NCBI GenBank assembly: GCA_002238725.1
Contig: MPMX01000029.1
Span: 1 to 55,263 of the forward strand
Reading direction: 5' to 3'
Source: Rhodospirillaceae bacterium bin65
Lineage (GTDB): Bacteria > Pseudomonadota > Alphaproteobacteria > Bin65
Length of the DNA: 55,263 bases
The notes under the pieces were generated by a model. That model saw only the letters and a program-made list of their open reading frames with translations. It was not told where the DNA came from and did not search any database. Each line of letters starts with the position of its first letter. Within the stretch, counting starts at the first letter, position 1. A program made the translations under genes and the position numbers. Below are positions 17,314 to 26,174 of this stretch, piece after piece.

Positions 17314-18207
17314 ATGAAAATCGGTTTTGTCGGGCTTGGCCTGATGGGCCAGCCCATGGCCGGCCGGCTGATCGAAGCGGGCCACGAAGTCCACGTCTTC
17401 AGCGGAAATGCGGAAGCAGTCGAAGCTGCGGTCGCCAAAGGCGCAGTTGCCGGCGGTTCCGTGGCCGAGGTTGCCGGCAGGGTGGAAATATTCTGTTCCT
17501 GCCGGGTGACGCCGGACCAGTCGCGCGAGGTTTTCGCAGGACCGGACGGCGTGCCTGCCGCGACGACCGTCCCGCCGGTCTGCATCGACTTTGCGACCAT
17601 AGACCCGATGACCTCCCGCGAGATCGGGCGGGCGATCGCCGCGGCCGGGACCGACTATATCGATGCGCCGGTGAGCGGCGGGCCGCACGCTGCGGCGGCG
17701 GGCACCCTCAGCATCATCGCCGGCGGCGCGCAGCCGGCGGTCGAGCGGGCCGGCCCGGTCTTCGACAGCCTCGGCAAGCGGACCTTCCACATGGGCGGAA
17801 CCGGCACGGGGGTCACGGCGAAGCTCTGCAACAACCTGATCACGATAACCAGCCATGCCCTGATCGCCGAGGCCATGGTGCTCGGCGCGAAAGCCGGCAT
17901 CGACGGGCACGCCCTCTACGAAGTCCTGTCGCAGAGTACCGCCTACAGCCGCACGCTGGAACGAGTTGCACCCAATCACTTCCTGCCGCGCAACTTCGAG
18001 GCGGCGGCATCGGTCGAAAACATCATGAAGGACCTGCAGGGCGCGCTCGACCTGGCGGGGGCCGAAGGGCTCCGGCTGGCGCTGGGCGAAACCGCGATGA
18101 CGCTGTTCGCCGAAGCCGCGGCGCACGGCCACGCCCGCGACGACATCGCCTCGGTCATCCTGCCGATGGAGGCAGCCGCCGGCGTCAGCGTGGGAAGGGC
18201 CGGTTAG
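17314..18207 (+). CDS. NAD(P)-dependent oxidoreductase, 3-hydroxyisobutyrate dehydrogenase family
   Basis: A 297-residue beta-hydroxyacid dehydrogenase. The N-terminal dinucleotide-binding motif is IGFVGLGLMGQPMAGRL. The conserved DAPVSGGPHAA segment is near residue 120 and the catalytic Lys lies in GVTAKLCNNL near residue 170. Family members reduce or oxidise short beta-hydroxyacids (3-hydroxyisobutyrate, tartronate semialdehyde). A ribosome site GAAGGGAGC precedes the ATG. It may process short acid products from the surrounding oxidative modules; that role is inferred from position only. Confidence 0.93.
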   Translation: MKIGFVGLGLMGQPMAGRLIEAGHEVHVFSGNAEAVEAAVAKGAVAGGSVAEVAGRVEIFCSCRVTPDQSREVFAGPDGVPAATTVPPVCIDFATIDPMTSREIGRAIAAAGTDYIDAPVSGGPHAAAAGTLSIIAGGAQPAVERAGPVFDSLGKRTFHMGGTGTGVTAKLCNNLITITSHALIAEAMVLGAKAGIDGHALYEVLSQSTAYSRTLERVAPNHFLPRNFEAAASVENIMKDLQGALDLAGAEGLRLALGETAMTLFAEAAAHGHARDDIASVILPMEAAAGVSVGRAG

Positions 18208-18356
18208 CGACGGGGTCACGATCTGGAGAGCGGGCATCGGCCGGGACACTGGCACATCCGGTCGGACAGGTGCGAGCCAATTTGCAATATCCGTTCGGGA
18301 TCACGACATCTGTTCTGCCACGAGGCCGACGCCCAATCAGCACGGAGAAATCTAGG

Positions 18357-18959
18357 GTGACCCGAACCTGTCTTGCACTACGCCTTCTGCCGATATTTCT
18401 ACTGCTCTCCTGTTCGGGCGCGAGTCTGGCCGAGACCGGGAAGACCCGGCCGTCGCCTTATGCCGGCCAGGACGCCCGCTCGATCAAGAGCCTTTCGGCG
18501 AAGGACATCGCCGAGCTCAAGCGCGGCGGCGGTTGGGGCCTCGCCAAGGCCGCGGAGCTGAACGGCATCCCGGGCCCCGCCCACCTGCTGGAATTGAAGA
18601 ACGACATTCCGCTCACCGCGGACCAGGTTTCGGCGGTTGCCGGCATCTTCAACCGAATGCGCGCCGACGCCATCGCTGCGGGAAAGCGCCTTATCGCGGG
18701 CGAGCGGGCGCTGGAGCAGGCGTTTGGCAGCCGGACTCTGACCGACGAAAGCCTGCGCGTCGTGCTGGAAGATATCGGGCGGGCCCGGTCGGCGCTGCGC
18801 TACGTCCATCTGTCGGCCCATCTGAAGACTTTCCCGTTGCTCACTGGAAAACAGATCGCACGATACAAAGCGCTTCGGGGCTACGGCACCGATCCTTGTG
18901 CCAAGGCACCCGCGGAACACGACCCGATGCTGTGGCGCAAACACAATAGCTGCGATTGA
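18357..18959 (+). CDS. Exported LTxxQ-type (Spy/CpxP-like) lipoprotein, hypothetical
   Basis: A 200-residue exported protein. The N-terminus has a hydrophobic stretch ending LLLSC, which fits a lipobox with Cys as the lipidated residue. The mature part is helical with LTADQVSAV near residue 88 and LLTGKQIARYKALRG near residue 163, resembling the LTxxQ motifs of Spy/CpxP periplasmic chaperones and metal sensors. The GTG at 18357 is chosen because the whole signal sequence follows it and GGAGAAATCTAGG lies upstream. The frame is open far upstream but only as shadow of the dehydrogenase. The function is unknown; stress-related chaperoning is a guess from fold. Confidence 0.65.
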   Translation: MTRTCLALRLLPIFLLLSCSGASLAETGKTRPSPYAGQDARSIKSLSAKDIAELKRGGGWGLAKAAELNGIPGPAHLLELKNDIPLTADQVSAVAGIFNRMRADAIAAGKRLIAGERALEQAFGSRTLTDESLRVVLEDIGRARSALRYVHLSAHLKTFPLLTGKQIARYKALRGYGTDPCAKAPAEHDPMLWRKHNSCD

Positions 18960-19179
18960 AGTTTCCGTTCCGCCCCGGCGGCATGCGGCAGGGGATCGCC
19001 TCGCCGCGCCGCCATCGGCGAAAACGCCGGCGCTTTGTCGCCGGGCTTCACAAGTCCATCGACGATGCATAGCATGCGCGCCGGGGAACAGGATGTGCCG
19101 GTCGGAAACTACGTCCCGGCGCGCTCCAGCCGGCCGTCCTTGAGGCTGGATTGCACGAAAGTCAGCAGGAGTCGTTGCC

Positions 19180-20406
19180 ATGCCGGATGACGCGGGCTGC
19201 CCATTTTCCGACAGCGGGGTTCCGCCTCCCTTCCCGTTCCGGCGCGACCGGCAGTTCGATCTTCCCGAGGAATATGCCCTTGCCCGGGAGACCTGCCCGA
19301 TCGCGCCGGTCACCCTGTGGAATGGCCAGCGCGCCTGGCTGCTGACCCGCTACGCCGACTATCAGAAGGTCTTGCTCGACGAGCGTTTCAGCGGCGCCTT
19401 CGCGCGCCCGGATTTCCCGACCGTCACCGAGGCGCGTCGCGCCATCGACAAGCTGGAGCGCGCCTTCGTCGGCATGGACAACCCGCGCCACGACCGTTTC
19501 CGGCGCATGTTCACCCGGGAATTCACGACCAAGCGGATGCTGGCCCTGAAGCCGCAGATCGAGCGGCTGACCGGCGAGCTGCTCGACGCCATGGCGGAAA
19601 AGGGTCCGCCGTGCGACCTGGTCGCCGACCTCGCCGTCGAACTGCCGGCCCTGGTGATGTGCGAGCTGTTCGGCTCGCCCTACGAGGACCATACCTACAT
19701 CCTGAAATGCGCCGCCGGCCGGCACGGCCTCTCGCAATCGGCGGACGAGGCCTCGCAGTCCGCCAACGACCTGGTCCAGTATTGCCGCGACCTGATCGCG
19801 GCCAAGGAACGTACGCCCGCCGACGACATGCTGGGCCGGGTGATCCGGGACCATGTCGTGCCCGGCGACCTGAATCGCGAGGACCTGGCCAACATCTGCT
19901 CGATGATCCTGCGCGCCGGCCACGATACGACGACCAACATGATCTCGCTTGGCGTCGTCCTGCTGCTCGAGCATCCGGACCAGCTTGCCGCCTTCAAGGC
20001 CGATCTGTCGCTCACCGAACCGGCGGTCGAAGAACTGTTGCGCTACTTGTCGCCGGTCCAGTTCGCGCCCCGGCGCGTCGCGCTGGAGGATGTCGAGGTC
20101 GGCGGCATGACGATCCGCAAGGGCGACGGCGTGTTCGCCCTTTCGCCGTCGGTCAACCGCGATCCGGACGAATTCCCCGATCCTGACCGCTTCGACATCA
20201 CCAGGCGGACCAATCACCACATGTCTTTCGGCTTCGGCATCCACCGCTGCCTCGGCCAGGGGCTGGCGCGGGTCGAGCTTCAGGTGGTGTTCCGCAAGCT
20301 GTTCGAGCGGTTTCCGGATCTTCGGGCCGCCGAGCCGCTGAACCGGCTCGCCTTCAAATACGATTCCCAGATCTACGGCCTCTACGAACTGCCGGTGGTC
20401 TGGTAG
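19180..20406 (+). CDS. Cytochrome P450
   Basis: A 408-residue soluble bacterial P450. The I-helix oxygen-activation motif is AGHDTTTN, the K-helix ExxR is EELLR, and the haem-binding loop is FGFGIHRCLG with the axial Cys at about residue 357. Length and motifs match class I bacterial P450s that need a ferredoxin and a ferredoxin reductase. A 3Fe-4S ferredoxin gene at 22357 on the other strand is a likely partner; no reductase gene is in the window. The ATG at 19180 gives the short Pro-rich N-terminus typical of soluble forms. The gap of about 220 bases upstream shows nothing clear. Confidence 0.96.
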   Translation: MPDDAGCPFSDSGVPPPFPFRRDRQFDLPEEYALARETCPIAPVTLWNGQRAWLLTRYADYQKVLLDERFSGAFARPDFPTVTEARRAIDKLERAFVGMDNPRHDRFRRMFTREFTTKRMLALKPQIERLTGELLDAMAEKGPPCDLVADLAVELPALVMCELFGSPYEDHTYILKCAAGRHGLSQSADEASQSANDLVQYCRDLIAAKERTPADDMLGRVIRDHVVPGDLNREDLANICSMILRAGHDTTTNMISLGVVLLLEHPDQLAAFKADLSLTEPAVEELLRYLSPVQFAPRRVALEDVEVGGMTIRKGDGVFALSPSVNRDPDEFPDPDRFDITRRTNHHMSFGFGIHRCLGQGLARVELQVVFRKLFERFPDLRAAEPLNRLAFKYDSQIYGLYELPVVW

Positions 20407-20421
20407 TCCGCGGCGCCCGCG

Positions 20422-20463
20422 GGTTTGACCCCACCGGTTTGACACCACCGGTTTGACACCGCG
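20422..20463. repeat. Three tandem 14-base direct repeats
   Basis: GGTTTGAC recurs exactly at 20422, 20436 and 20450, within a 14-base unit close to GGTTTGACACCACC. It lies between the P450 stop and the cupin start. Each unit also holds ACCGGT, a palindrome, at its joint. It could be a simple slippage repeat or a set of operator sites phased at 14 bases. Confidence 0.7.
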
Positions 20464-20531
20464 CGCCGGCGCAGCATAATCCCGAAGCGACGCGCCGGTG
20501 CCCGGCGCCGCGAGCGAGGAAAGGCAAGGCG

Positions 20532-21401
20532 ATGAGTTTACAGGGAGCGACCGGAGTCCGCGAGGCGGACCTGCCGTGGGTCGATATCGGCGTCCGGCCG
20601 GGCTACAACCAGCGCTACCGGGGTTTCTTCGACAAGGACCGGCGCATCGCCGCCCGGATCGGCAGCCTCTATGCCGAGCCCTATTACCATTCTCCGCGCC
20701 ACCGGCACACCTTCCAGCAGGTGCGCTACGTGCTGTCCGGCAAGATGAAATACGGCCGCGAGGTCTACGAAAAGGGCGACTGCCTCTATATCCCCGAAGG
20801 CGCCTATTACGGGCCGGTCAAGCCGGTCGAGAGCGGCGAGCAGCTGCATTTTGCCGACATCCAGTTCGAGGGTCCGTCCGGCATCCCCTATCCAGAGCCG
20901 GACGAAGTGGTAGACGCGCAGCGGCGGCTGGCCGAGACCGGCACCTTCGAGGAAGGCGTCTACACCTTCCCCAGCGGCCGCAAGCGCGACGCCTACGAGG
21001 CAATCCTGGAAGAACTGACCGGCGAAAAGATCGAATATCCGAAGCCGCGGCTCAACAGCTATATTGTGCTGCGCTCGGGCGGCATGCCGTGGCGGCCCCA
21101 TGCCGCCCTGCCCGGTGTCGAGGCCAAGGATCTGGCCTATTTCTTCGACTGCGGCCCGAACATCAAGGTGGCGAGGATTGCGGCGGGTTCCGCCCTGCCC
21201 GCCGCCGTGCCGACCGGCCATCGGGCCGTCTTCCTGCTCGAGGGCGACCTGTCGTTCGGCAGCACGGCATACGATACGCTGTCCTATTTCATCCTGCCGG
21301 GCGGCGAAGAACATCCGGCGCTCGAAGCCGTTTCGGACGCGACCCTGCTGACGATCGGCTGGTGCCCGCACGGCCGGAAGGTGCCGTTCGACCTGTTCTG
21401 A
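20532..21401 (+). CDS. Bicupin-like protein, function unknown
   Basis: A 289-residue protein with an N-terminal cupin (HSPRHRHTFQQVRYVLSGKM, His-x-His near residue 56) and a second beta-rich half containing FLLEGDLSFG and YFILPGGEEHPAL, which looks like a degenerate cupin. Metal-binding is likely in the first half only, where the usual Glu is replaced by Gln. The ATG at 20532 follows GAGGAAAGGC, a clear ribosome site. The following FAH-family gene begins 16 bases after its stop, so the two are probably co-transcribed. No specific reaction can be assigned. Confidence 0.7.
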   Translation: MSLQGATGVREADLPWVDIGVRPGYNQRYRGFFDKDRRIAARIGSLYAEPYYHSPRHRHTFQQVRYVLSGKMKYGREVYEKGDCLYIPEGAYYGPVKPVESGEQLHFADIQFEGPSGIPYPEPDEVVDAQRRLAETGTFEEGVYTFPSGRKRDAYEAILEELTGEKIEYPKPRLNSYIVLRSGGMPWRPHAALPGVEAKDLAYFFDCGPNIKVARIAAGSALPAAVPTGHRAVFLLEGDLSFGSTAYDTLSYFILPGGEEHPALEAVSDATLLTIGWCPHGRKVPFDLF

Positions 21402-21417
21402 GCGGGAAGCGCCTCCC

Positions 21418-22350
21418 GTGCGTATCGCCAATCTCATCCATCGCGACATCGGGTATCGGAGCCTCGCCTTTGTCGACGACGCCGGCGGCGCTTTCCCTGT
21501 CCCGGCTTCGGCAGAAGCCGCGGGCACGGTGTTGCCGGCTGCCCTGACGGATCCCCTCGGCTACCGCTGGCTCGCGCCTGAGGGCCGGGCCCGCCTCGCC
21601 GAGGTCGGGGGGCGGCTCGACGAGGCCGGCGCCGCGCCCGCCGACCCGGCGGTCTGGCGCTTCGGTCCGCCGGTGCCGCGGCCGGGCAAGATTATCGCCG
21701 CCGGGCGCAACTACATGGACCATGTGCGCGAGGGCCAGGAAATCTGGGCCAAGCGCGGCGGCAAGGTGGAAATTCCGACCTTCCCGACCGCCTTTGCGAA
21801 ATTCCCGTCCAGCCTGACCGGCCCGTTCGACCCGCTGCCCATTCCGGACGGAGTCGACGATCTGGATTACGAGATCGAACTGGCCGTCGTCATCGGGACG
21901 CCGGCGCTGAACGTGACGGCCGAACGGGCGCTCGGCCACGTCGCCGGCTATGCGATCTGCAACGACGCCGGCGCGCGCGGCATCCAGCGGCGCGAGATGG
22001 AGTCCCAGATCGGCATCGTGCTGGCCAAGAACTTCCCCGGCTTTGCCCCGATGGGGCCGTGGCTGACGACGGCGGACGCGGTCGGCGACCCGCAACAGCT
22101 CCGGCTGACCCTGGAAGTCGACGGCGATGTCCGCCAGGACGCCAGCACGGCGGACATGATATTCCCGGTCGCCGAGTTGATCGCATACTGGTCGCGCACC
22201 GGGCTGGAGGCCGGCGATATCCTCATCACCGGCACGCCGTCGGGCGTCGCGCTGGCGCGGGACGAACCGGCGGCATACTACCTGCGCCCCGGCCAGACCG
22301 TCACCGCCCGTATCGAGAAGTTGGGGGAATTGCGCAACCCGGTGGTGTAG
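21418..22350 (+). CDS. Fumarylacetoacetate hydrolase (FAH)-family protein
   Basis: A 310-residue FAH-fold protein. The core begins at KIIAAGRNYMDHVREG near residue 82. The acidic metal ligands are in DYEIELAVVIG near residue 145, and AICNDAGARGIQRREM corresponds to the family's NDxSARD segment, with GARG in place of SARD. It ends with the typical GDILITGTPSGVA. Such enzymes hydrolyse or decarboxylate 2-oxo ring-fission products. The start is a GTG at 21418, in register with the family N-terminus. It fits an aromatic or heterocycle degradation module with the P450 and cupin upstream. Confidence 0.9.
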   Translation: MRIANLIHRDIGYRSLAFVDDAGGAFPVPASAEAAGTVLPAALTDPLGYRWLAPEGRARLAEVGGRLDEAGAAPADPAVWRFGPPVPRPGKIIAAGRNYMDHVREGQEIWAKRGGKVEIPTFPTAFAKFPSSLTGPFDPLPIPDGVDDLDYEIELAVVIGTPALNVTAERALGHVAGYAICNDAGARGIQRREMESQIGIVLAKNFPGFAPMGPWLTTADAVGDPQQLRLTLEVDGDVRQDASTADMIFPVAELIAYWSRTGLEAGDILITGTPSGVALARDEPAAYYLRPGQTVTARIEKLGELRNPVV

Positions 22351-22356
22351 GCGCCT

Positions 22357-22563
22357 CTACCCTTCCTCAACCATTATGGCCTTGGCGGGGCATTGGCGGG
22401 CGGCCCGGCGCGCGGCGTCCCACAGCGCTTCCTCCGGCGTGTCGGTCAGCAGCATCACGATGCCGTCATCGTCGTCCTGGTCGAAGATGCCGGGCGCGGT
22501 GAAGACGCATTCGCCCGAGCCGACGCAGCGCTCCCGATCGACGATCACCTTCAGCCTGCCCAT
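22357..22563 (-). CDS. 3Fe-4S ferredoxin
   Basis: A 68-residue ferredoxin. Cluster ligands are Cys13, Cys19 and Cys58 (CVGSGEC ... QCP), the pattern of 3Fe-4S ferredoxins that feed electrons to bacterial P450s, with a Gly where a fourth Cys would stand. An acidic run (DQDDDDG) at residues 28-34 suits docking. It ends 6 bases from the convergent FAH-family gene and sits just downstream of an SDR gene on the same strand. The P450 at 19180 is its most likely client. Confidence 0.92.
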   Translation of the reverse strand: MGRLKVIVDRERCVGSGECVFTAPGIFDQDDDDGIVMLLTDTPEEALWDAARRAARQCPAKAIMVEEG

Positions 22564-22590
22564 CGCGGCCCGCTTCCCCTGCCCTGCGCC

Positions 22591-23352
22591 CTACCAGTCG
22601 CCGTTCGCCAGCACGCCGCCGTCGACCGCCAGGGTCTGGCCGGTAATGTAGCTTGCCCGGTCGGACAGGAGGAAGGCAACCGCCTCGGCGACCTCGGCCG
22701 GCTCGGCGAAGCGGCGCAGCGGGATGCCCCGGCGCAGGCTGTCCGGATCGACCCGCCCCTGCGCGATATTTTCCCGGATCATGCGCGTATCGACGATGCC
22801 CGGCGCGACCGCGTTGACCCGGATGCCGTCGGCGGCCCATTCGACGGCGAGCGTCCGGGTGAGCGCCTCGATGCCGGCCTTTGCCGCGCCGTAGGGCGCG
22901 CGCCGAGGCCGGCCGATCCGCGCGCCTATCGAGGAGAAGTTGACGACCGCGCCGCGGCCTTCCGCGAGCGCCGGATGGAAGGCGCGGCAGGCCCGGATGA
23001 CACCGCCGAGATGGACGTCGAGCAGCCCCTGCCAGGTCGCGTCGTCGATCTCGCTCAACGGCGCGTGCCGGTTGTAGCCGGCGGCATTGACCAGCCCGCG
23101 CACCGGCCCGGCCAGCGCCTGCACCCCGGCGGCGAGCCGGCCGACGGCGCCGCTGTCGGCGATATCGGTGCGGATATAGTGAAACGCGTCGCCGGCACGG
23201 GATTCATCCGCTCCGGCTGCTTCCGGCGCATCGAGATCGGCCACTGCGACCCGCCAGCCGTCGCGCAGCAGGCATTGCCCGACGGACAGCCCGATCCCGC
23301 GGGCCCCGCCGACGACGACGGCGAGGGGTGTTTCCGAAACTGAGTCTGGCAA
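22591..23352 (-). CDS. SDR-family NAD(P)-dependent oxidoreductase
   Basis: A 253-residue classical short-chain dehydrogenase. Rossmann motif GGARGIG; catalytic Ser in NFSSIGARIG and Tyr-x3-Lys in APYGAAKAGI; the C-terminus GQTLAVDGGVLANGDW is typical. The strand-4 motif is VNAAGYN rather than NNAG. It lies 27 bases upstream of the ferredoxin gene in the same direction and is likely co-transcribed with it, possibly oxidising the alcohol made by the P450; that link is inference. Confidence 0.92.
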   Translation of the reverse strand: MPDSVSETPLAVVVGGARGIGLSVGQCLLRDGWRVAVADLDAPEAAGADESRAGDAFHYIRTDIADSGAVGRLAAGVQALAGPVRGLVNAAGYNRHAPLSEIDDATWQGLLDVHLGGVIRACRAFHPALAEGRGAVVNFSSIGARIGRPRRAPYGAAKAGIEALTRTLAVEWAADGIRVNAVAPGIVDTRMIRENIAQGRVDPDSLRRGIPLRRFAEPAEVAEAVAFLLSDRASYITGQTLAVDGGVLANGDW

Positions 23353-23447
23353 TGGGGTTTCCCGGAAGTGACGGCAATCCCTGGCGCATGCGCCAAGGCC
23401 AAGCGAATCACAGTCTCAACGCCGTGACCAGCGTTTTCGGCGGTCTG

Positions 23448-24380
23448 CTAACTGCGATTGGTGCGATAGGCGCCCGGCGTGGTGCCGACGATCCGCTTGA
23501 ACCAGCGCGTGAGGTGCGCCTGGGAGGAAAAGCCGCAGAGGTCGGCGATTTCGACCAGCGGCAGCCTGCCTTCCGCGATCAACACCTTGGCGTGTTCGAT
23601 GCGGCGGTCGGTCAGGTAGCGGTGCGGCGAGGTTCCGGTCGCGGTCTTGAAGGCGCGGGCGAAATGGAACGGACTGAGGTAGGCCTTGTTTGCGAGCATC
23701 TCGACGGACAGGTCTTCGCTGAGATGGGCTTCGATATATTCCTTGACCCGCCGAAGGCGCCGGGGGTCGAGTGCGCCGCGAACGCTCGGCAGCGGCACCG
23801 ATACCCGGACGAGGTTGGAATGCTGCCGCAGGATCTGAACGCCGAGGGCGGAGGCCAGCGTCTCGACCAGCATCTTTCCCGCCGGCGCCGGATCGAGCAT
23901 TTCGGCCTGGACCGCCCGCGCGATCCGCTCGATCAGCGGATCGCGAAAGCCGCCGTCGAAGTGCAGCTTGACGGATTCCGGATCGACATCGAGCTCCCGC
24001 AGCGCCATCTCCGACAGGGGCATCGCCGGCAGATACAGATGGATCATCTCGGCAACGTCGCCGTAGGCCTTGATCATGTCCTCGCGGATGCCGGCCGGAC
24101 ACAGCCAGATCATTCCCGGCACGGCATCGCTATGCTGCAGCCGGCCGTCGCCGCGCCGGCGGAGATGGACGCGGCCTTCGAGCATGACGGCAATTTCGGT
24201 TTCGTGCGGCAGGAATTCGCCGAGCTCGCCCTCTGCGTGCGTCCAGCGTTCGGCCAACAGCCCGCTCCATCCCCGGTCGCTGCTGCTCCCGAGCAATGTT
24301 CCTGTCGTGTACTTCGCTCTTCCGTGCCCAAGCAGACGGCTCACGCCACAATACTCCCCGAAAAGCCCCCCGTCGGACAC
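23448..24380 (-). CDS. AraC-family transcriptional regulator
   Basis: A regulator of about 310 residues with an N-terminal cupin-like sensing region (HETEIAVMLEGRVHLRR) and a C-terminal double helix-turn-helix of AraC type (LSVEMLANKAYLSPFHFARAFK and LVEIADLCGFSSQAHLTRWFKR, ending GTTPGAYR). The start is uncertain: GTG at 24380 (behind GGGAAG at good spacing) is chosen; GTG at 24410 and TTG at 24488 extend it into AT-rich, possibly foreign sequence. Its neighbours on one side are the SDR and ferredoxin genes, which it may control; the island begins immediately upstream of it. Confidence 0.88.
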   Translation of the reverse strand: MSDGGLFGEYCGVSRLLGHGRAKYTTGTLLGSSSDRGWSGLLAERWTHAEGELGEFLPHETEIAVMLEGRVHLRRRGDGRLQHSDAVPGMIWLCPAGIREDMIKAYGDVAEMIHLYLPAMPLSEMALRELDVDPESVKLHFDGGFRDPLIERIARAVQAEMLDPAPAGKMLVETLASALGVQILRQHSNLVRVSVPLPSVRGALDPRRLRRVKEYIEAHLSEDLSVEMLANKAYLSPFHFARAFKTATGTSPHRYLTDRRIEHAKVLIAEGRLPLVEIADLCGFSSQAHLTRWFKRIVGTTPGAYRTNRS

Positions 24381-24810
24381 TTTGGGTCTTCCCGAAAAGT
24401 GGTTCTGCACTGAGCCGCCAGTCAACAGATTCACCGAACAGTGAACCGAAAAAAGCAGAAGAATGCAAAAAACAGCAAGATTAGACAAGCTATTTCAAGT
24501 TTCTTTAAATGGATTTTCCGCGAATCAATAAGAAAAAGGCATATCCGTGCAAGGAAACAGCAAGAACCTATAACATAGTTTGATGCAAGTGGGCGTTAGC
24601 ATTAGTAGAATTGTATTCACTGGTTTCGCAGCGGGCTACCTGAGAAATGTGCCGTCGGCGTTCGGCACTATTCTCTTCAATCGCGGTGCTTCGGCAACAA
24701 TTAAGCCGGATTCCGGTCGATTTGTTGCGATGGGGGAAACTGTCAACGGGAATTCGGTCTAACTCCTTGAATATTTTGAATAAACTGAGTGCGGTCAGGG
24801 AATACCGTCA
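24381..24810. other. AT-shifted intergenic stretch at the left edge of the island
   Basis: About 430 bases whose composition shifts to AT-rich after roughly 24420, with A-rich runs near 24450-24560. A 60-codon forward frame (24580-24762) has no recognisable features and I do not call it a gene. No tRNA, integrase or clear attachment repeat is seen. It must hold the promoters for the AraC gene (leftward) and possibly the hydrolase gene (rightward). Confidence 0.5.
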
Positions 24811-25869
24811 ATGATCGAAGTCTATTTCGGGACCAACAGAAATCCATTACCGGCTCGGAATCCGAGGGATTTCGGCCATCAACTGAATAATCGCGGATCG
24901 TTCCTGCGCTTCGGAAAAGCGCAAGTCGAAAAAGATCTGGAAGCCGTTTCGGAGATCGATATCGCGCACGAACGGTTGCGCCCGGGGCGCCGATCCCAGG
25001 TTCTTGGAAGCATTGCGATATTCGAGGAAATCAGGGAAAAAATGCGCGCCGGCGTCGATACGGTGCTGTTTATCCACGGGTTCAACTACAGTTTTCACGA
25101 AGCGCTGATCGACACCGCCCGACTGAAAATCACTTACGAAACCGGCGAGTGTCCTTACACGTTCTTCGTCTTTTCCTGGCCGTCCGACGGGTCGCTGATG
25201 CCTTACATCGCCTACGCGAACGACCGGGCCGACGCCCGCACGTCGGGGGTGGCGCTCGGCCGCGGCCTGCTGAAGCTTGGAGAATACATGCGGCGGGTCT
25301 CGGACGAACTGGGGCCGCGCGTACGCTCCGACCTGGGGCGCGACCCGGAAACTGCCCGGCGGCGGAGAGACCTCTGCCGCGGCCGCCTGCACCTTATGGC
25401 CCACAGCATGGGCGCCTACGCCCTGCGCCACGCCGTCCAAGGGATGCGCAACGAAATAGGCGACGACCTGCCCCGCCTGTTCGACGAGATCCTCCTGTTC
25501 GCCCCCGACGAAGACGCCGACGCCTTCGAGCACGACCACAAGCTGGCCCTGCTGCCCAGGCTCGGACGCCGGGTCACCGTCTACCACAACCGCGAGGATA
25601 TCCCCCTCGCCATCAGCGACCTGACCAAGGGCAACCCAGACCGGTTGGGCGCAGATGGGCCGGCCCATCCACATCTGCTGCCGGCGAAGGTGACGGTTGT
25701 GGATTGTACAAATATTGTAAGCGGCTTCCAAGAGCATCGGTACAACAAAGACAACGGCGCTATCGTCAACGATACACGTACTGTGATGCTCGGAAAACCT
25801 ACTCATCTATTCAAGAACCGGACGTATTTTCAAGAAGCAAACAGTCATTTTTTAAGCGCAGAAAACTAA
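24811..25869 (+). CDS. Alpha/beta hydrolase of the DUF900 type
   Basis: A 352-residue alpha/beta hydrolase. TVLFIHGFN (residues 84-92) gives the oxyanion-hole HG, followed by the DUF900 hallmark FVFSWPSDGSL (residues 119-129). The nucleophile elbow is MAHSMGAY with Ser199. Acid and His candidates are the Asp cluster in FAPDEDADAF and His in FQEHRYN. DUF900 hydrolases have no settled substrate. Composition is mosaic: the central 600 bases are GC-rich like the host, while both ends are AT-richer. It is the first gene of the island, on the same strand as the two membrane-protein genes that follow. Confidence 0.85.
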   Translation: MIEVYFGTNRNPLPARNPRDFGHQLNNRGSFLRFGKAQVEKDLEAVSEIDIAHERLRPGRRSQVLGSIAIFEEIREKMRAGVDTVLFIHGFNYSFHEALIDTARLKITYETGECPYTFFVFSWPSDGSLMPYIAYANDRADARTSGVALGRGLLKLGEYMRRVSDELGPRVRSDLGRDPETARRRRDLCRGRLHLMAHSMGAYALRHAVQGMRNEIGDDLPRLFDEILLFAPDEDADAFEHDHKLALLPRLGRRVTVYHNREDIPLAISDLTKGNPDRLGADGPAHPHLLPAKVTVVDCTNIVSGFQEHRYNKDNGAIVNDTRTVMLGKPTHLFKNRTYFQEANSHFLSAEN

Positions 25870-26174
25870 TCTAAAATTGAATTTTCGTCAAATCTTTTTG
25901 CAGCGGTCAGGTTGACTTAAGAATGATTTTTTTTACGGTTTCTGAATGTGAGTCATGGCATTTTTGTTGTCGCCGTCGACCTTGATCATATCTTCTCAGG
26001 CACTTGCTTCAAAATAATCTACATATAGCAGATTTGAACAAAAATTCAGCAAAAATAGATAAAGAGTCTAGGCCATATAGGTTCGATAATATGTTTTCCG
26101 AATTGAGTCTTGTCCTATCAGAGTACAGCGCCACTTTTCGCTTGATGAACAACCAGACAAGGGAGGGTGTGGGA
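25870..26174. other. AT-rich gene-poor stretch
   Basis: About 305 bases of strongly AT-rich sequence between the hydrolase and the small peptide gene. A forward frame is open from 26004 into the peptide gene, but its residues look unstructured and no ribosome site precedes it. A TTGACT at about 25911 could be a -35 element, but no matching -10 was found. Confidence 0.4.

Noticed and set aside
24580..24762. Forward 60-codon frame at the left edge of the island
   Set aside because: It has no convincing ribosome site, no recognisable feature and lies in non-coding-looking AT-rich sequence.
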